In this document: piece by piece, positions 18,192-28,056 of the stretch
Position numbering within the stretch: position 1 is the stretch's first letter
How the letters are laid out: the number at the start of each line of letters is the position of its first letter
Assembly: GCA_934132775.1 (NCBI GenBank)
Contig: CAKPAA010000004.1
Coordinates: 1-64,000, forward strand
DNA: 64,000 nucleotides
From: an uncultured Clostridia bacterium
GTDB taxonomy: Bacteria; Bacillota; Clostridia; TANB77; UBA1234
Reading direction: 5' to 3'
Program-made: the position numbers and the translations under genes
The notes under the pieces: generated by a model
The model's database searches: none
Seen by the model: only the letters and a program-made list of their open reading frames with translations
Told to the model about the DNA's origin: nothing

Positions 18192-19877
18192 TTAATTTCC
18201 GTATGGACTTTCTGGCGAATCCCATCCAGGAGGCAACTCTCTTTCTGGTTCTTTCTCCTCTTCTGTTGGCTCTGGAATTGGATCTGGTTTTACAACAGGT
18301 GTATTAACCTTAGTTCCAACTTTTATAATTTCATCAGTAGGTATGTATTTATCCTTAGAAATCAATGTTCTTGACACAATATTTCCATTTGCATCCTTTT
18401 CAACTCTATATGCCTCTGAAACATATCCATTAACAGGCTCTTGCACAACTTTCGTTGTTCCCTGTAACATAGATGAATCATTTTCTTTTATAGTCTTGTA
18501 TGACAATGTTTCAAGAACAACTGACTCTATTTCAATTATTTTATCTGTACTTTCCTTAATACCTAAAATACTCATTGTTAATGTTCCATTATTCATAGTT
18601 GAAACAATTTTAATTGGATAATTTCTATTATTCTTAAATTTGAAATCAATAGCTCCCTCTGAAATAGTTGCATCAATACTTGGTTCTGCGTATGTAACAT
18701 ACATTCCGTGAGCCTTTCTCTCAGTTACTTCCAAATCTGCGTGTAAAACAATATTATATAAAGTTGAAGAAACTTGACAAATTCCACCGCCAACAGTATT
18801 AACAACTCTTCCACCTGCAAATGAGTGTGCAGAAGCATAACCATTTGCTATTGTTCTTGTTCCAATTGTTTTATGGAAAGAAAACTCTTGTCCAGGATAT
18901 ACTATTGTTCCATTACATCTATCAGACGCTGTTTGTAAATTCTTAACTCTATTAGTTTCTGTTGTATCATACTTTGTCGAAAATGTTGATAATGTATCTT
19001 TAAAAAGTTGATTATCTAAATCTGCTACTTTGACTTTAGGTTCAACAACATTCAATGCGATTGTCATTGTCTCACCATTTTTCAAATCATTATATTCTTC
19101 AATAGCCTTAGTTTTATCAAAGTCTATACCTGTCTTATCAACAACTACTTCAAACTTATCACCAGAAGTAAAAGAAGCATCTTGTGGTGCAACGTGTACT
19201 TCGCTATAAAGCTTGTCAAAATCAATCTTTCCAGATTTTGATTCAATAATAGGTATTTCAAGACTGTTATCAGCACCTATAATTGTAGTGATTATAGCCT
19301 CTTCCAAAGCTTCTTTATCAACTTTCATACCATCTTGTCCACGAGTAATAATAACTTTATCTCCTGATATTTCATACTTATCATCAGCTGCGACTTCTGG
19401 ATTTGCACTTGAAATCCTTTGAGAAAGTTCATAATACAATTCCTCATCTAATGTATAATCTAAGTCTATCTCTTTATTTTTAAAATTACTAAACAATATT
19501 GTGTAATTATTCCTTATAAAAGTCTTGTCTCTACCATAGTTGTAAGCTTCAAGTAAAGCTATTTCCAGATTCTTGGCATCAAATCCAAGCTCATTTGCAA
19601 CGACATCATACTCGCTACTATCTAATTTTAAAACTAATTCCTTATTTTTAGCCTCTTCCATTTTCGTTCTTAATATCTCACGTGCTTCATCTGTGGTCTT
19701 TCCACTTACATCAATGCCAGAAATAAAAACATTATTTATTATCTTTGTATTTTTTAAATTCATCAACGCAAATAAAGTCGACAAACAAACTATTGCAAAT
19801 ACCAGCACAACAAGAACTATAAGCGCAATTTTCTTTTTATCAGTAGTATTCGTAGTGTTATATAAAATCTGATTCAT
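18192..19877 (-). CDS. VanW-family exported protein with G5 domain
   Basis: About 561 residues. It has a single N-terminal membrane anchor (IALIVLVVLVFAIVCLSTLF), then a peptidoglycan-binding-type repeat region, the VanW core (YPGQEFSFHKTIGTRTIANG and GGRVVNTVGGGICQVSSTLY), and a G5-like beta domain followed by a Pro/Glu-rich tail. Such proteins sit at the cell wall; their enzymatic role is not known. The ATG at 19877 has GGAGG 5 bases upstream. It is transcribed alone from a good promoter. Confidence 0.88.
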   Translation of the reverse strand: MNQILYNTTNTTDKKKIALIVLVVLVFAIVCLSTLFALMNLKNTKIINNVFISGIDVSGKTTDEAREILRTKMEEAKNKELVLKLDSSEYDVVANELGFDAKNLEIALLEAYNYGRDKTFIRNNYTILFSNFKNKEIDLDYTLDEELYYELSQRISSANPEVAADDKYEISGDKVIITRGQDGMKVDKEALEEAIITTIIGADNSLEIPIIESKSGKIDFDKLYSEVHVAPQDASFTSGDKFEVVVDKTGIDFDKTKAIEEYNDLKNGETMTIALNVVEPKVKVADLDNQLFKDTLSTFSTKYDTTETNRVKNLQTASDRCNGTIVYPGQEFSFHKTIGTRTIANGYASAHSFAGGRVVNTVGGGICQVSSTLYNIVLHADLEVTERKAHGMYVTYAEPSIDATISEGAIDFKFKNNRNYPIKIVSTMNNGTLTMSILGIKESTDKIIEIESVVLETLSYKTIKENDSSMLQGTTKVVQEPVNGYVSEAYRVEKDANGNIVSRTLISKDKYIPTDEIIKVGTKVNTPVVKPDPIPEPTEEEKEPERELPPGWDSPESPYGN

Positions 19878-19912
19878 AAATACCTCCAAATTCTCTAAAT
19901 TTCACCAAAACA

Positions 19913-19941
19913 ATTCTAGCACAAGATTACATAAAATGCAA
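19913..19941 (-). promoter_or_regulatory. Promoter of the VanW gene
   Basis: TTGCAT, a 17-base spacer and TAGAAT on the minus strand lie about 36 bases upstream of the start. Confidence 0.7.
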
Positions 19942-20081
19942 CTTTTGATAACAAATTTCTACAATAGAACTAAAAAAATTTCATTATTTTTAATTATTTC
20001 TATTGCAGTTTATTTTTTTTATATATATAATTGATATAGAAAAATTTAAATACGCAAAAGATGAATAAGGAGTGAGAACAA

Positions 20082-20543
20082 ATGCCAATAGATGAAAAAG
20101 TTTATTTTGATACTGAAAAATTAATTGAAGGAAGAACTGCAAAGCTTACTTACAAAGGAGATTTAGCAAGCAACGGTTCTAACGAAATATATGTGCATTA
20201 TGGATTTGGACTGCTTTGGGAAAATTTACAAGAAATTAAATTAGATAAAATAGATGATTCTACATATGAAGCTGAAATTAGTTTACTTCCTAGCGACAGT
20301 ATTAACTTCTGTTTTAGAGACGGCAACAATAATTGGGATAATAACCAAACCAAAAATTATTCTATGCCTATTTCAAAAGAAGAAGTTACAGTTGCAAAAG
20401 TTGAAACAACAGCTATTGAAGTTCCAAAATTGAAGAAATCATATATATTAGCTAAGAAAGCTAAAATTACATTCTACAAGATTGTAACATTTCTTCCAAA
20501 AGTATTTAATGGAGAATTTAAGAAAAAAGTAAAAGAACAATAA
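20082..20543 (+). CDS. Starch-binding module protein (CBM25/53-like)
   Basis: A 153-residue protein. Residues 15-100 form an immunoglobulin-like carbohydrate-binding module: NEIYVHYGFGLLWENLQEIK and INFCFRDGNNNWDNNQTKNY, the Trp and the FRDxxxxWDNN loop being typical of alpha-glucan-binding CBM25/53. A basic C-terminal tail follows. No catalytic domain or signal peptide is present. It may tether glycogen-related enzymes; a glucan phosphorylase lies 28 kb away. It has AAGGAG before the ATG. Confidence 0.8.
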   Translation: MPIDEKVYFDTEKLIEGRTAKLTYKGDLASNGSNEIYVHYGFGLLWENLQEIKLDKIDDSTYEAEISLLPSDSINFCFRDGNNNWDNNQTKNYSMPISKEEVTVAKVETTAIEVPKLKKSYILAKKAKITFYKIVTFLPKVFNGEFKKKVKEQ

Positions 20544-20552
20544 AGATTTTTT

Positions 20553-20585
20553 AAGGTCTGCATAAAATGCTGACCTTTTGTTTTT
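20553..20585 (+). terminator. Terminator after the CBM gene
   Basis: The stem AAGGTC-GCAT / ATGC-GACCTT is followed by a T-rich tail. Confidence 0.8.
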
Positions 20586-20626
20586 AATATGAAGTTAAAA
20601 GTTTAAGTATATAGGAGTGATAAAAT

Positions 20627-21346
20627 ATGAAAACAGTTTTAGTAACAGGTGGTTCAAGAGGAATAGGAAAAGCAATAGTTCAAACCTTTGCAGAAAATGG
20701 TTATAACGTAGTTTTAAACTATTCAAAATCCGAAGAAGCTGCATACCGCTTAGTAGAAAAATATCAAAATGTAAAAGCTTTCAAAACCGATGTTTCAAAT
20801 AAAAAACAAGTTCAAGAAATGATTGATTTTGCAACAAGCGAATTTAAACAAATAGATATTTTAATAAATAATGCCGGAATATCTTCAAGTGGCTTAATTC
20901 AAGATTTATCCGAAGAAGAATTAAACAGAATTTTTAGCGTAAATGTAAACGGCTCATTCTTCTGCGCACAATCGGTCTTACCTCAAATGATATCAAGGCA
21001 TAGTGGAAAAATAATAAATATTTCATCAGTTTGGGGACTTGTTGGAGCATCAAACGAAGTTGCATACTCAGCTTCAAAAGCTGCAATCATAGGATTAACA
21101 AAAGCCCTAGCTAAGGAAGTAGGGCCTAGTAATATTCAAGTAAATTGCATCGCACCAGGTATCGTAATGACAGATATGGTAAGCGAATACACAGTTGAAG
21201 AATTCGACGACATACGTTCTCAAATTCCTCTTGATAGAATTGGTTCAACAGAAGACATTGCTTCACTTGCATTATTCCTTGCTAGCGAAGGTGCAAACTA
21301 CATAACAGGTCAAGTAATCTCGCCAAATGGTGGTTGGGTAATATAG
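20627..21346 (+). CDS. fabG: SDR-family oxidoreductase, FabG-like
   Basis: A 239-residue short-chain dehydrogenase. It has the cofactor loop VTGGSRGIGKAI, the motif NNAG near residue 84, and the catalytic Ser and YxxxK in NISSVWGLVGASNEVAYSAS followed by K. The C-terminal region VNCIAPGIVMTDM and PNGGWVI fit 3-oxoacyl-ACP reductase. It stands outside a fatty-acid gene cluster, so another substrate is possible. It converges with the 927-residue gene, 3 bases apart. Confidence 0.88.
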   Translation: MKTVLVTGGSRGIGKAIVQTFAENGYNVVLNYSKSEEAAYRLVEKYQNVKAFKTDVSNKKQVQEMIDFATSEFKQIDILINNAGISSSGLIQDLSEEELNRIFSVNVNGSFFCAQSVLPQMISRHSGKIINISSVWGLVGASNEVAYSASKAAIIGLTKALAKEVGPSNIQVNCIAPGIVMTDMVSEYTVEEFDDIRSQIPLDRIGSTEDIASLALFLASEGANYITGQVISPNGGWVI

Positions 21347-21349
21347 AAT

Positions 21350-24133
21350 TTAACTATGGTCATACTCTGAGTTTTCTTTCTTATGAGCCTCTTTCTTTGG
21401 GGCTCCTTTATTTTTATGACTAATATCAGCCATGACACTCCTTGATTCAGCTAAAAGTTGGTCTAGTCTATTATGTTCAAGCGCTTTTTGATACTCTTTT
21501 TCAAACTCCTCACTATGTGCAGATGGAAAATATATAGCACTTTCACGTTCATTACTATCATATAAAAAATCAGTATCTATTATAACCCATCTTGGCTCCA
21601 TTCTAGAATCTTCTCTTGGAATTCTAGGATGATAAATCACTACATCATCATTTTTGTCAAGTTTATTCTTAAAGTCTTTTAAAAGACTTGCTTGATTCCT
21701 AAATTTTTCAGGTTCATAATATCCAATATTTCTAAACTCTGCATCTCCCCAAACAACGTGGTTTTCCCTTAAAGAATTATACATTCCTTGCAATAATGAA
21801 ATATTTTCACCACTTTCTGCGAGTTCCTTTCCATTCTTTTCAATCTTTGGTTGAACTTCTATAAATGCACTTGTATTGGTAGAACTATTTTTATCAGAAA
21901 TCGAAAAACGAGCAACTGAATTCAAAACACATTCATTCAAAGGAAGCTTAGGCGTAACTCTATTATCGCCAACTTTTACAACATAATCTCCAACTACAAA
22001 AACCTTTGAAAAACTTCCTTCGGCTAAATAAAATTTATCAACACTTGTAAAATCAATATTCTGTTCATCAAACAAATCAACCATAAGTTCTGTTGCAGTA
22101 TCAATTCCTAAACCTGAAAGCTTAGGACAATATCTACTTACTATCGACGAAATTGCAAACTTTTTCGAAATTACACCAACTTCGGCCGCTGCTTGCATTA
22201 CACTTTCAAATGTCTTTTTAGTCATCTTTGTTGAATATCTAGATGTAGCATCCCTTATTACAAAATTCTTCTCATCATATTTTTCTAACAATTTCAAAAT
22301 TTCTTTATTCATATGAGTAATTCCAAATCTAGTTGAATATTCTGTTTCCTCTGCATCTCTACAAATAAAAGACGTTAACACCCTCATAATTTCATCCTTT
22401 TTATTTCTAGATGCGTTTGTCTTTTCAACAACCCCTAAACTGTTTATAAGTATATTTCCAAGGCCATAATCCAACATTGCATTCATAAGTTCACTTCTGT
22501 GTGGCTTTAAAGCTTCAAAACCTTTTATATCACAAATATCTCTAGTCTCTTCTGAAACTTTCAAATAATCTTTGGTATCAAAATACCTTACACTATCAAC
22601 ATAAACATTAGGATAAACACTCTTATACTTTTTAAGCAGTTCTTCCACCGCTTCAAAATCTACCTCTTTTAATTCATCAAGATGATAATAATTTTCAGAT
22701 GCATTTAAATGAGAAATCTTCGTATAATTATCCTTAAAAAGGTTATCCAAAATCTTCAATCTGTCAAATTCAATATTTCTAGGGAAATGAAATCTAGTGC
22801 CTCTAATATTCATTATCTCTCTTATCTTCATTACATTACTATCTACAAGCAAATCATAATAATCCGGAATTTCAAAAACTAAATTAGCCAATTCATTTGG
22901 AGAATATATCGCGCAAAGCATATCAAATTTATCAACCGGAATAGCTTCAGTTTGAACATCAAAATAACCTTGCAAAACATCTGTAATTTTCTCATTTCTA
23001 AGCACCATTCGAATAACTTCTTTATTTTCCTCTGTATACTCAAAAAAATCTTGAAGAGCTTTAAGTTTATCTGGAAAATTTATGCTACCATACATCAATA
23101 TATCAAGAGCTCTTCTCTTCTTCATTTCTTCAATTTCATTTTTAGATAACTGCAATGTTTCAAACTCAGAATTATCAAGTGCTCCGTTTTTCAAGGCATA
23201 AAAATACTCTAATAGCTCATTTTCTCCAAATACACTTAAAACTTTCTTCTTTCCATTTGTGCTCTCAATTGTATCCAAGAAGCTAAGTACGGTATCAATA
23301 TCACATTCTTTTAATATTTCAATTTTTCCGTTCTCATCCACATCATAGAAAAAAGAAAACTGCTCACTCTTAGGTAAAGAAAGAACAAAATCATTCCATT
23401 TTCTTCTTTTAACATCACTATCTCTAATTTCAGAATCAAAAAGTTTCTTTTTTAGCTCAACATCCTGTATACTAATAATAACCCTTGCCCTTGCCGTATC
23501 ACTACTAACTAATTGCAAAAGCTTAGACTTTTCTGAATCATCTTTAAAACTGCACAATACATCAGCAATTCTGGTATGAACAACCTTTCCAGAAAGTAAC
23601 AATCTCTTTTTCTCGTCATCACTAGATAATGAAGCAACAATAGTAGCACGTGAGTATTCATTAAAGTCGTCTAGCATACCTAATTTTAGCTCATCACTAT
23701 CAAAAGAAACCATCAAGCAAAGCCTATCCTTCTCCTTAGGCAAGCTCATCAAATATTTAATCTTTAATTCATCGTTATGCAAAGTAGACACAAGCTTTGC
23801 TTTCACAGCAGGTTCACGCATCCTCTTAGCATATTTAAGTCTAACATTTTCATCAGGAATAATATCAAGCAAAGGCTCCATATGAAACTTAACAATTTCC
23901 TTTGCAAGACTATTCATTTTATCTATATCGTAATATTGTTTAATAGAAGAGAACAGAAAGGCTTTCAAAGCATCACGAAAAGAAGAATAATTAGTATCCT
24001 GCTTAAACTCAATAACACTACTTCTAAGCCAAGGACCAACTTCTTTCATAATATAATCATCATTTTTGTAATCATCAATAATTGTCAGCAAATCAACTAT
24101 TTCATCAACTTGAAAATTAGATAATTTAGCCAT
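21350..24133 (-). CDS. Large helical-repeat protein with kinase-like C-terminal domain, unknown
   Basis: A 927-residue protein not matching a family I know. Residues 90-260 hold degenerate repeats of about 20-25 residues built on a DELK/DxxxKxxLL pattern, predicted as helical hairpins. The middle is helical. Residues about 690-870 look like a divergent protein-kinase fold: a glycine-loop-like YLAEGSFSKVFVVGDYVVKV with a candidate Lys, a catalytic-loop-like VVWGDAEFRNIGYY, and a metal-site-like WVIIDTDFLYD in place of DFG. The C-terminus is basic. No signal peptide or membrane segment is present. Kinase activity is an inference from these three motifs. Confidence 0.6.
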   Translation of the reverse strand: MAKLSNFQVDEIVDLLTIIDDYKNDDYIMKEVGPWLRSSVIEFKQDTNYSSFRDALKAFLFSSIKQYYDIDKMNSLAKEIVKFHMEPLLDIIPDENVRLKYAKRMREPAVKAKLVSTLHNDELKIKYLMSLPKEKDRLCLMVSFDSDELKLGMLDDFNEYSRATIVASLSSDDEKKRLLLSGKVVHTRIADVLCSFKDDSEKSKLLQLVSSDTARARVIISIQDVELKKKLFDSEIRDSDVKRRKWNDFVLSLPKSEQFSFFYDVDENGKIEILKECDIDTVLSFLDTIESTNGKKKVLSVFGENELLEYFYALKNGALDNSEFETLQLSKNEIEEMKKRRALDILMYGSINFPDKLKALQDFFEYTEENKEVIRMVLRNEKITDVLQGYFDVQTEAIPVDKFDMLCAIYSPNELANLVFEIPDYYDLLVDSNVMKIREIMNIRGTRFHFPRNIEFDRLKILDNLFKDNYTKISHLNASENYYHLDELKEVDFEAVEELLKKYKSVYPNVYVDSVRYFDTKDYLKVSEETRDICDIKGFEALKPHRSELMNAMLDYGLGNILINSLGVVEKTNASRNKKDEIMRVLTSFICRDAEETEYSTRFGITHMNKEILKLLEKYDEKNFVIRDATSRYSTKMTKKTFESVMQAAAEVGVISKKFAISSIVSRYCPKLSGLGIDTATELMVDLFDEQNIDFTSVDKFYLAEGSFSKVFVVGDYVVKVGDNRVTPKLPLNECVLNSVARFSISDKNSSTNTSAFIEVQPKIEKNGKELAESGENISLLQGMYNSLRENHVVWGDAEFRNIGYYEPEKFRNQASLLKDFKNKLDKNDDVVIYHPRIPREDSRMEPRWVIIDTDFLYDSNERESAIYFPSAHSEEFEKEYQKALEHNRLDQLLAESRSVMADISHKNKGAPKKEAHKKENSEYDHS

Positions 24134-24529
24134 TTTTATCCCCTTATCAAAACAAAAGTTTTCAATACAACACCAATCTTACTTTACTGTTGAAGACAGG
24201 TTGAGTTCCTTTAAAAAAGGAGAAAATTGGTAGCACTTCGTTAGTGCATTCACTCAACAACTAGGTAATCTTACCCCAATTATTTGTACAAGCATTTATG
24301 TACAAGCTTCTCACACAAAACAATTCTAAAATACTAGAAAACAAAGCAGTCAATTTATCCGCAAATAATGCGAAATAAATCCGTGTGTACAACCACTCCT
24401 TTATAATTATACAATTAAAAAAATATAAAGTAAATGCAAAGAATGACAAAATTTACTTTTGATTGTAGAGTTGTCAAACACATGTCACACTTGCTTAGAG
24501 CCGTCTACTGTTGAAATTCTTTTCCTGAT
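24134..24529. other. Intergenic region upstream of the 927-residue gene
   Basis: It contains the branched inverted repeats at 24200-24258. The remainder is AT-rich; a 62-codon frame at 24261-24449 on the minus strand has no binding site and is not called. Confidence 0.5.
24200..24258. repeat. Branched inverted-repeat structure, possible leader RNA
   Basis: An outer stem GTTGAGT / ACTCAAC encloses two hairpins, TCCTTT / AAAGGA and GCACT / AGTGC, separated by GAAAATTGGTA-like bases. It would form a three-way junction. On the minus strand it lies about 70 bases before the 927-residue gene and could be its leader; on the plus strand it precedes the relaxase remnant. No known riboswitch motif is recognised. 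Confidence 0.4.
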
Positions 24530-24601
24530 ATGTATGTTCCTATGGAAGAATTTGAAGAAGCGAAAACAGAATTAACAGATTTGATAAGAAAATTTATTTA
24601 A
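24530..24601 (+). pseudogene. Remnant resembling the C-terminus of a MobC-like protein
   Basis: A 24-codon open end, MYVPMEEFEEAKTELTDLIR and on to a stop, lies just before the relaxase start, where mobilisation accessory proteins are usually encoded. The rest of that gene is gone. The identification is tentative. Confidence 0.35.
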
Positions 24602-24617
24602 GAAGCAGGTGATAAAA

Positions 24618-25912
24618 ATGGCAGTTATAAAAATAATAAATATTAAAGAGAATTTAGAAACTGTTATTAATTGTGCTCAAAATGGAGATAAAACTGAAAA
24701 TGGAATTTTAGTATCTGAAATTAATTGTGTCCCAAAGGAAGCATATAAGCAAATGGCACTAGCAAAGAAAAATTTTCATAAAGAGTCGGTAGACTTGGAT
24801 ATCATATTATTCAATCATTCAATGGCAGAGAGCTTACACCACAGGAAGCAAATGAAATTGAAGTTACACTTGCAGAAGAATTATTTGGAGATAAATTCCA
24901 AGTAATTGTTTGTACTCACATTAATAAAGATAACGTACATAATCATATCGTTTTGAACCCTGTTTCATTCATTGATGGTCAAAAATATCACAACTCAAAT
25001 GCAGAAATTGCTCTACTAAAAAGAAAATCTGACGAGCTATGCGAAGATTATGGCCTTTCTGTTATAGAAACATCTAGAGCTAAGAAAGCTAATCAAACTT
25101 ATGAAAAAAGAACTGCAAAATACAACAGAAGTGATGAAAAAATGTTACTGATTAAGTCAGATATTGATGAGGCAATTCAAAAAGTAAAACGTGTAAATGA
25201 TTTTATTAAGTACATGAAATCAAAAGGGTATGTAATTTATGAAAGAGGTAATTATTATACGATTAAATCTCCTTATTTTTCAAGAAATATTAGATTAGAA
25301 CATGCTTTTGGCGAGGAATATAGTAGATACGCCATACAAAATAGAATTTATTATGGAGAAAAAACAGACAAAGAAAAATCTCCTATTAGTAAAAAATATT
25401 TTAAGAAAATTTTTAAAAGACCTAAGATAGACAAGTTACGATTGAAATTTAGCCCATTTTATCGCTATCATGTACATCTATTATATCGACTAGGGAAACT
25501 GCTTTCTAAAATTGAATATCAGGAATTAACTCCAAAGTATTTCAAAAAGAAAAAAGAGACACTCAATATTATGGAAGAATTTAGCTTTATAGCTAGAAAC
25601 AATATTAATTCTGTAGATGATCTTTTGAAGTATGACATCTGGTATTCTGCCGAGCTAGAAACAGCAAAAGGCATTCGAGAAGATTTATACCGAAAACTTC
25701 ATAAAGTCACTGCCTTTGAAGAAAAGAATGAAATTGAAAGACGAATTAGATTAAAGACTTATGAAATCAACAGAACTTCTGAAGGTTTAAAAGTTTGCAG
25801 ACGATTTATGTGGAGACGAAATCTTCTGCAAAGAGAAGACGTGAAACTTAGAAAACAAGAACTTGCTAAAGAGAACGTTCAAAATAGAAAAAACGATGAT
25901 AGGACTAGGTAA
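24618..25912 (+). pseudogene. MobA/VirD2-type relaxase, frameshifted remnant
   Basis: The N-terminal part, MAVIKIINIKENLETVINCA onward, and the part from about 24790 belong together. In the second frame the sequence continues LGYHIIQSFNGRELTPQEAN and then THINKDNVHNHIVLNPVSF, which carries the relaxase three-histidine motif. The frames join if one base was lost near 24788-24791 (GGTAAGAC to GGTAGAC would fit). This is a -1-type change with no in-frame CGG, so it is ordinary decay. The C-terminal half is basic and helical. No coupling protein or transfer gene remains, so this is the scar of a conjugative or mobilizable element. Confidence 0.7.
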
Positions 25913-25923
25913 ATATGTTTTGA

Positions 25924-25973
25924 AAAAGTAACTCACGACATTATAATGGATAATGATATCGTGAGTTACTTTT
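25924..25973. terminator. Strong inverted repeat, probable bidirectional terminator
   Basis: The 15-base perfect stem AAAAGTAACTCACGA / TCGTGAGTTACTTTT has a 20-base loop. It separates the relaxase remnant from the convergent transglutaminase-like gene and may also mark the end of the old element. Confidence 0.75.
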
Positions 25974-25992
25974 AGTTGTATTAAATCTAATA

Positions 25993-27447
25993 TTATCTTT
26001 CAAAATCATCATTCGTATTTTTGGTAATGCGAATATGCTCTTTATCATACATTCTTACTATTTTTTCAAATACCTGCTTTACAACATTTTGATTAAGAAT
26101 TCCTCTATTTTCCGTATTATAATTGGTGCTCATATCATCGAATTCTATATATCTTGCCCCAAATGAAGTAGGCATCTCATTGGAATAAAGATTGTTTAAA
26201 TCTCCTGTTAAATCAGCATCTATCAAGACACCATTTATCATAATTTGATTATATGCATGTGCTACAGATGCCCCTTTATTATAACCATATATGTATTCTG
26301 ATTTTCCTCCAACTCTACCATATGCTTGAACAAATGCCTCACTTATTCCACCACACAATGCACTATTTTCCACAAACACTCCATATAAATTAGAATCGTT
26401 TTCACCTCTGCTATATGCAGTGCTCTTTCCTAATTTATAATAAATTGTTAATGCTTTTTCTAAATCAGAAGCCTTAGAATCAATTTCTGACACTAAGTCA
26501 TCTATTGATTTACTAATTTCAATATATTCTTCTAAAGTATATATTACTTTTGACTTACCACTTGCATATCTGTCTTTATCTGATATTCTTATAAAATCAA
26601 CTTTCCCACTTAGACTTATAGCTTCTTTTGTTGATAATTCGCTTACATTAGGTATTTGCACACAGACTTTTCCATTAGAATCTGCTTTATCAGCCTTATC
26701 GCATTTATGGAATATACTAAGGCTTAAAAGAGCCATTTCGTCTTGTTTTAGTTTTGTAATATTGTCTTCAAATATTACTCTTTTGATAGAAGCATTTTGA
26801 TATTCATGATTAACATCTTGAGACTCATTTTCTAATCCATAAATAGCAATGCCACCCTGCGATTGAACATACTCTTGTATTCCTACAATTGCAGTATCAT
26901 TAGCCTCAAGTATAGTTCTGTATCCTGCATTTTTTATATTCAATACTGTACTCACTGGCAAAGAAGATTTAATGACAACACTATTCAGTGTTGGTATATC
27001 ACTAAGCATTTCAAGCAATTCATCTTGACCTTTGTCTGAAAGTAATTCAGAGGGTAGTATTTTTTTACCATTATAGCTAAAGTCATTATCATTATTATGA
27101 ATTTCGACTTCAAATATATTCTTTATTTCTCCATCTTCAAAATTTCCAAACTTTATTACATTAGACAACCAACTATCTTGTGAGACATTACTATCTTTTT
27201 CATTAGCTTCAGCAACCATATGTTCAAAAGTAACATCAGGAAGTCCTTCCCACGCAAATTCAACAGGGCCACTGGCCCTTGCTGCAACAGGCATAGATAG
27301 ATTAACGATTAAGGTTCCAATAGCAATAGCTTTTTTTATCCAAATACCTCTTTGCTTAATTTTATCAGCAATCATCTTTCTAATATTTTCATCTTTAACA
27401 AGAGATATCAACTTTTTTATTTTATTTGTTTTTTCTTTTAAATACAT
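25993..27447 (-). CDS. Membrane-anchored transglutaminase-like protein
   Basis: A 484-residue protein with an N-terminal basic region and one membrane segment (GTLIVNLSMPVAARA). The C-terminal third is a transglutaminase-like (papain-fold) domain with Cys in ENSALCGGISEAFVQAYGRV, His in ASVAHAYNQIMI and Asp in GVLIDADLTGD, the Cys-His-Asp triad order. It probably faces the outside and acts on cell-wall or surface proteins. It ends the 25993-31502 surface-gene cluster. Confidence 0.78.
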   Translation of the reverse strand: MYLKEKTNKIKKLISLVKDENIRKMIADKIKQRGIWIKKAIAIGTLIVNLSMPVAARASGPVEFAWEGLPDVTFEHMVAEANEKDSNVSQDSWLSNVIKFGNFEDGEIKNIFEVEIHNNDNDFSYNGKKILPSELLSDKGQDELLEMLSDIPTLNSVVIKSSLPVSTVLNIKNAGYRTILEANDTAIVGIQEYVQSQGGIAIYGLENESQDVNHEYQNASIKRVIFEDNITKLKQDEMALLSLSIFHKCDKADKADSNGKVCVQIPNVSELSTKEAISLSGKVDFIRISDKDRYASGKSKVIYTLEEYIEISKSIDDLVSEIDSKASDLEKALTIYYKLGKSTAYSRGENDSNLYGVFVENSALCGGISEAFVQAYGRVGGKSEYIYGYNKGASVAHAYNQIMINGVLIDADLTGDLNNLYSNEMPTSFGARYIEFDDMSTNYNTENRGILNQNVVKQVFEKIVRMYDKEHIRITKNTNDDFER

Positions 27448-27517
27448 CTACATATACCTCTTTTCTTAAGGGATCTTATCAATAGCTCTTATTGTTCCAA
27501 TTTTTACCATTTTTTCA

Positions 27518-28036
27518 CTATAGATATGATTCATTTAAGAAAGTCGTCATATAAATCCATGATATTATTATATATAATAGAATAACTATCAAAATTGTAA
27601 TAGTTAGTGGGCCTATAGGCTTTATTTTATTGCTATTTATTTCATTGTTATTTTCATCTTTCGTATCATCTAACTCCTTTAAGGCTTCATAAAATCCAAT
27701 TAATTCAAATGGAAGGCAAATTATTACAATAATCCCTACAAAATCCGGTCTGGTATGTAAAACAAAGAATCCTAAAGCACTAGCTACAATAAAAACTATT
27801 TCTAATATATAACCACAAATTACTCCCCATTTCTTTTTCTTAAATGCCCCAATTATCATAAATATGAGCAATAGAATTATAGAGCCATGTTCAATTATAG
27901 CTATTGTATTTCCTGATAATTCTTTTCTATCCATAAATATTGTTAATAATTCTAAAATTAAATATATACTTCCAACACCAATTATTTCACGTCCATATTT
28001 TTTAATTTTTTCATTTACATTTAATATTTTCTTCAT
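27518..28036 (-). CDS. Four-helix membrane protein, unknown
   Basis: The 172 residues contain about five hydrophobic segments (for example IIGVGSIYLILELLTIFM and GPLTITILIVILLYIIISW) joined by short charged loops. There is no family match. It belongs to a run of small membrane proteins between the transglutaminase-like and SLH genes, probably co-transcribed from the SLH promoter. Confidence 0.6.
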   Translation of the reverse strand: MKKILNVNEKIKKYGREIIGVGSIYLILELLTIFMDRKELSGNTIAIIEHGSIILLLIFMIIGAFKKKKWGVICGYILEIVFIVASALGFFVLHTRPDFVGIIVIICLPFELIGFYEALKELDDTKDENNNEINSNKIKPIGPLTITILIVILLYIIISWIYMTTFLNESYL

Positions 28037-28056
28037 AATTTTTTACCTTTCATTAT

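Noticed and set aside
24200..24258. Integron attC site
   Set aside because: The core-like GTTRRRY and RYYYAAC elements occur in the wrong order for attC, and no integrase is present.
24261..24449. Minus-strand 62-codon frame
   Set aside because: No ribosome binding site, AT-driven hydrophobic translation and no neighbour support.
24787..24791. CGG in TCGGTA at the relaxase frame break
   Set aside because: That CGG is out of frame and the required change is -1, so it does not follow the rule.
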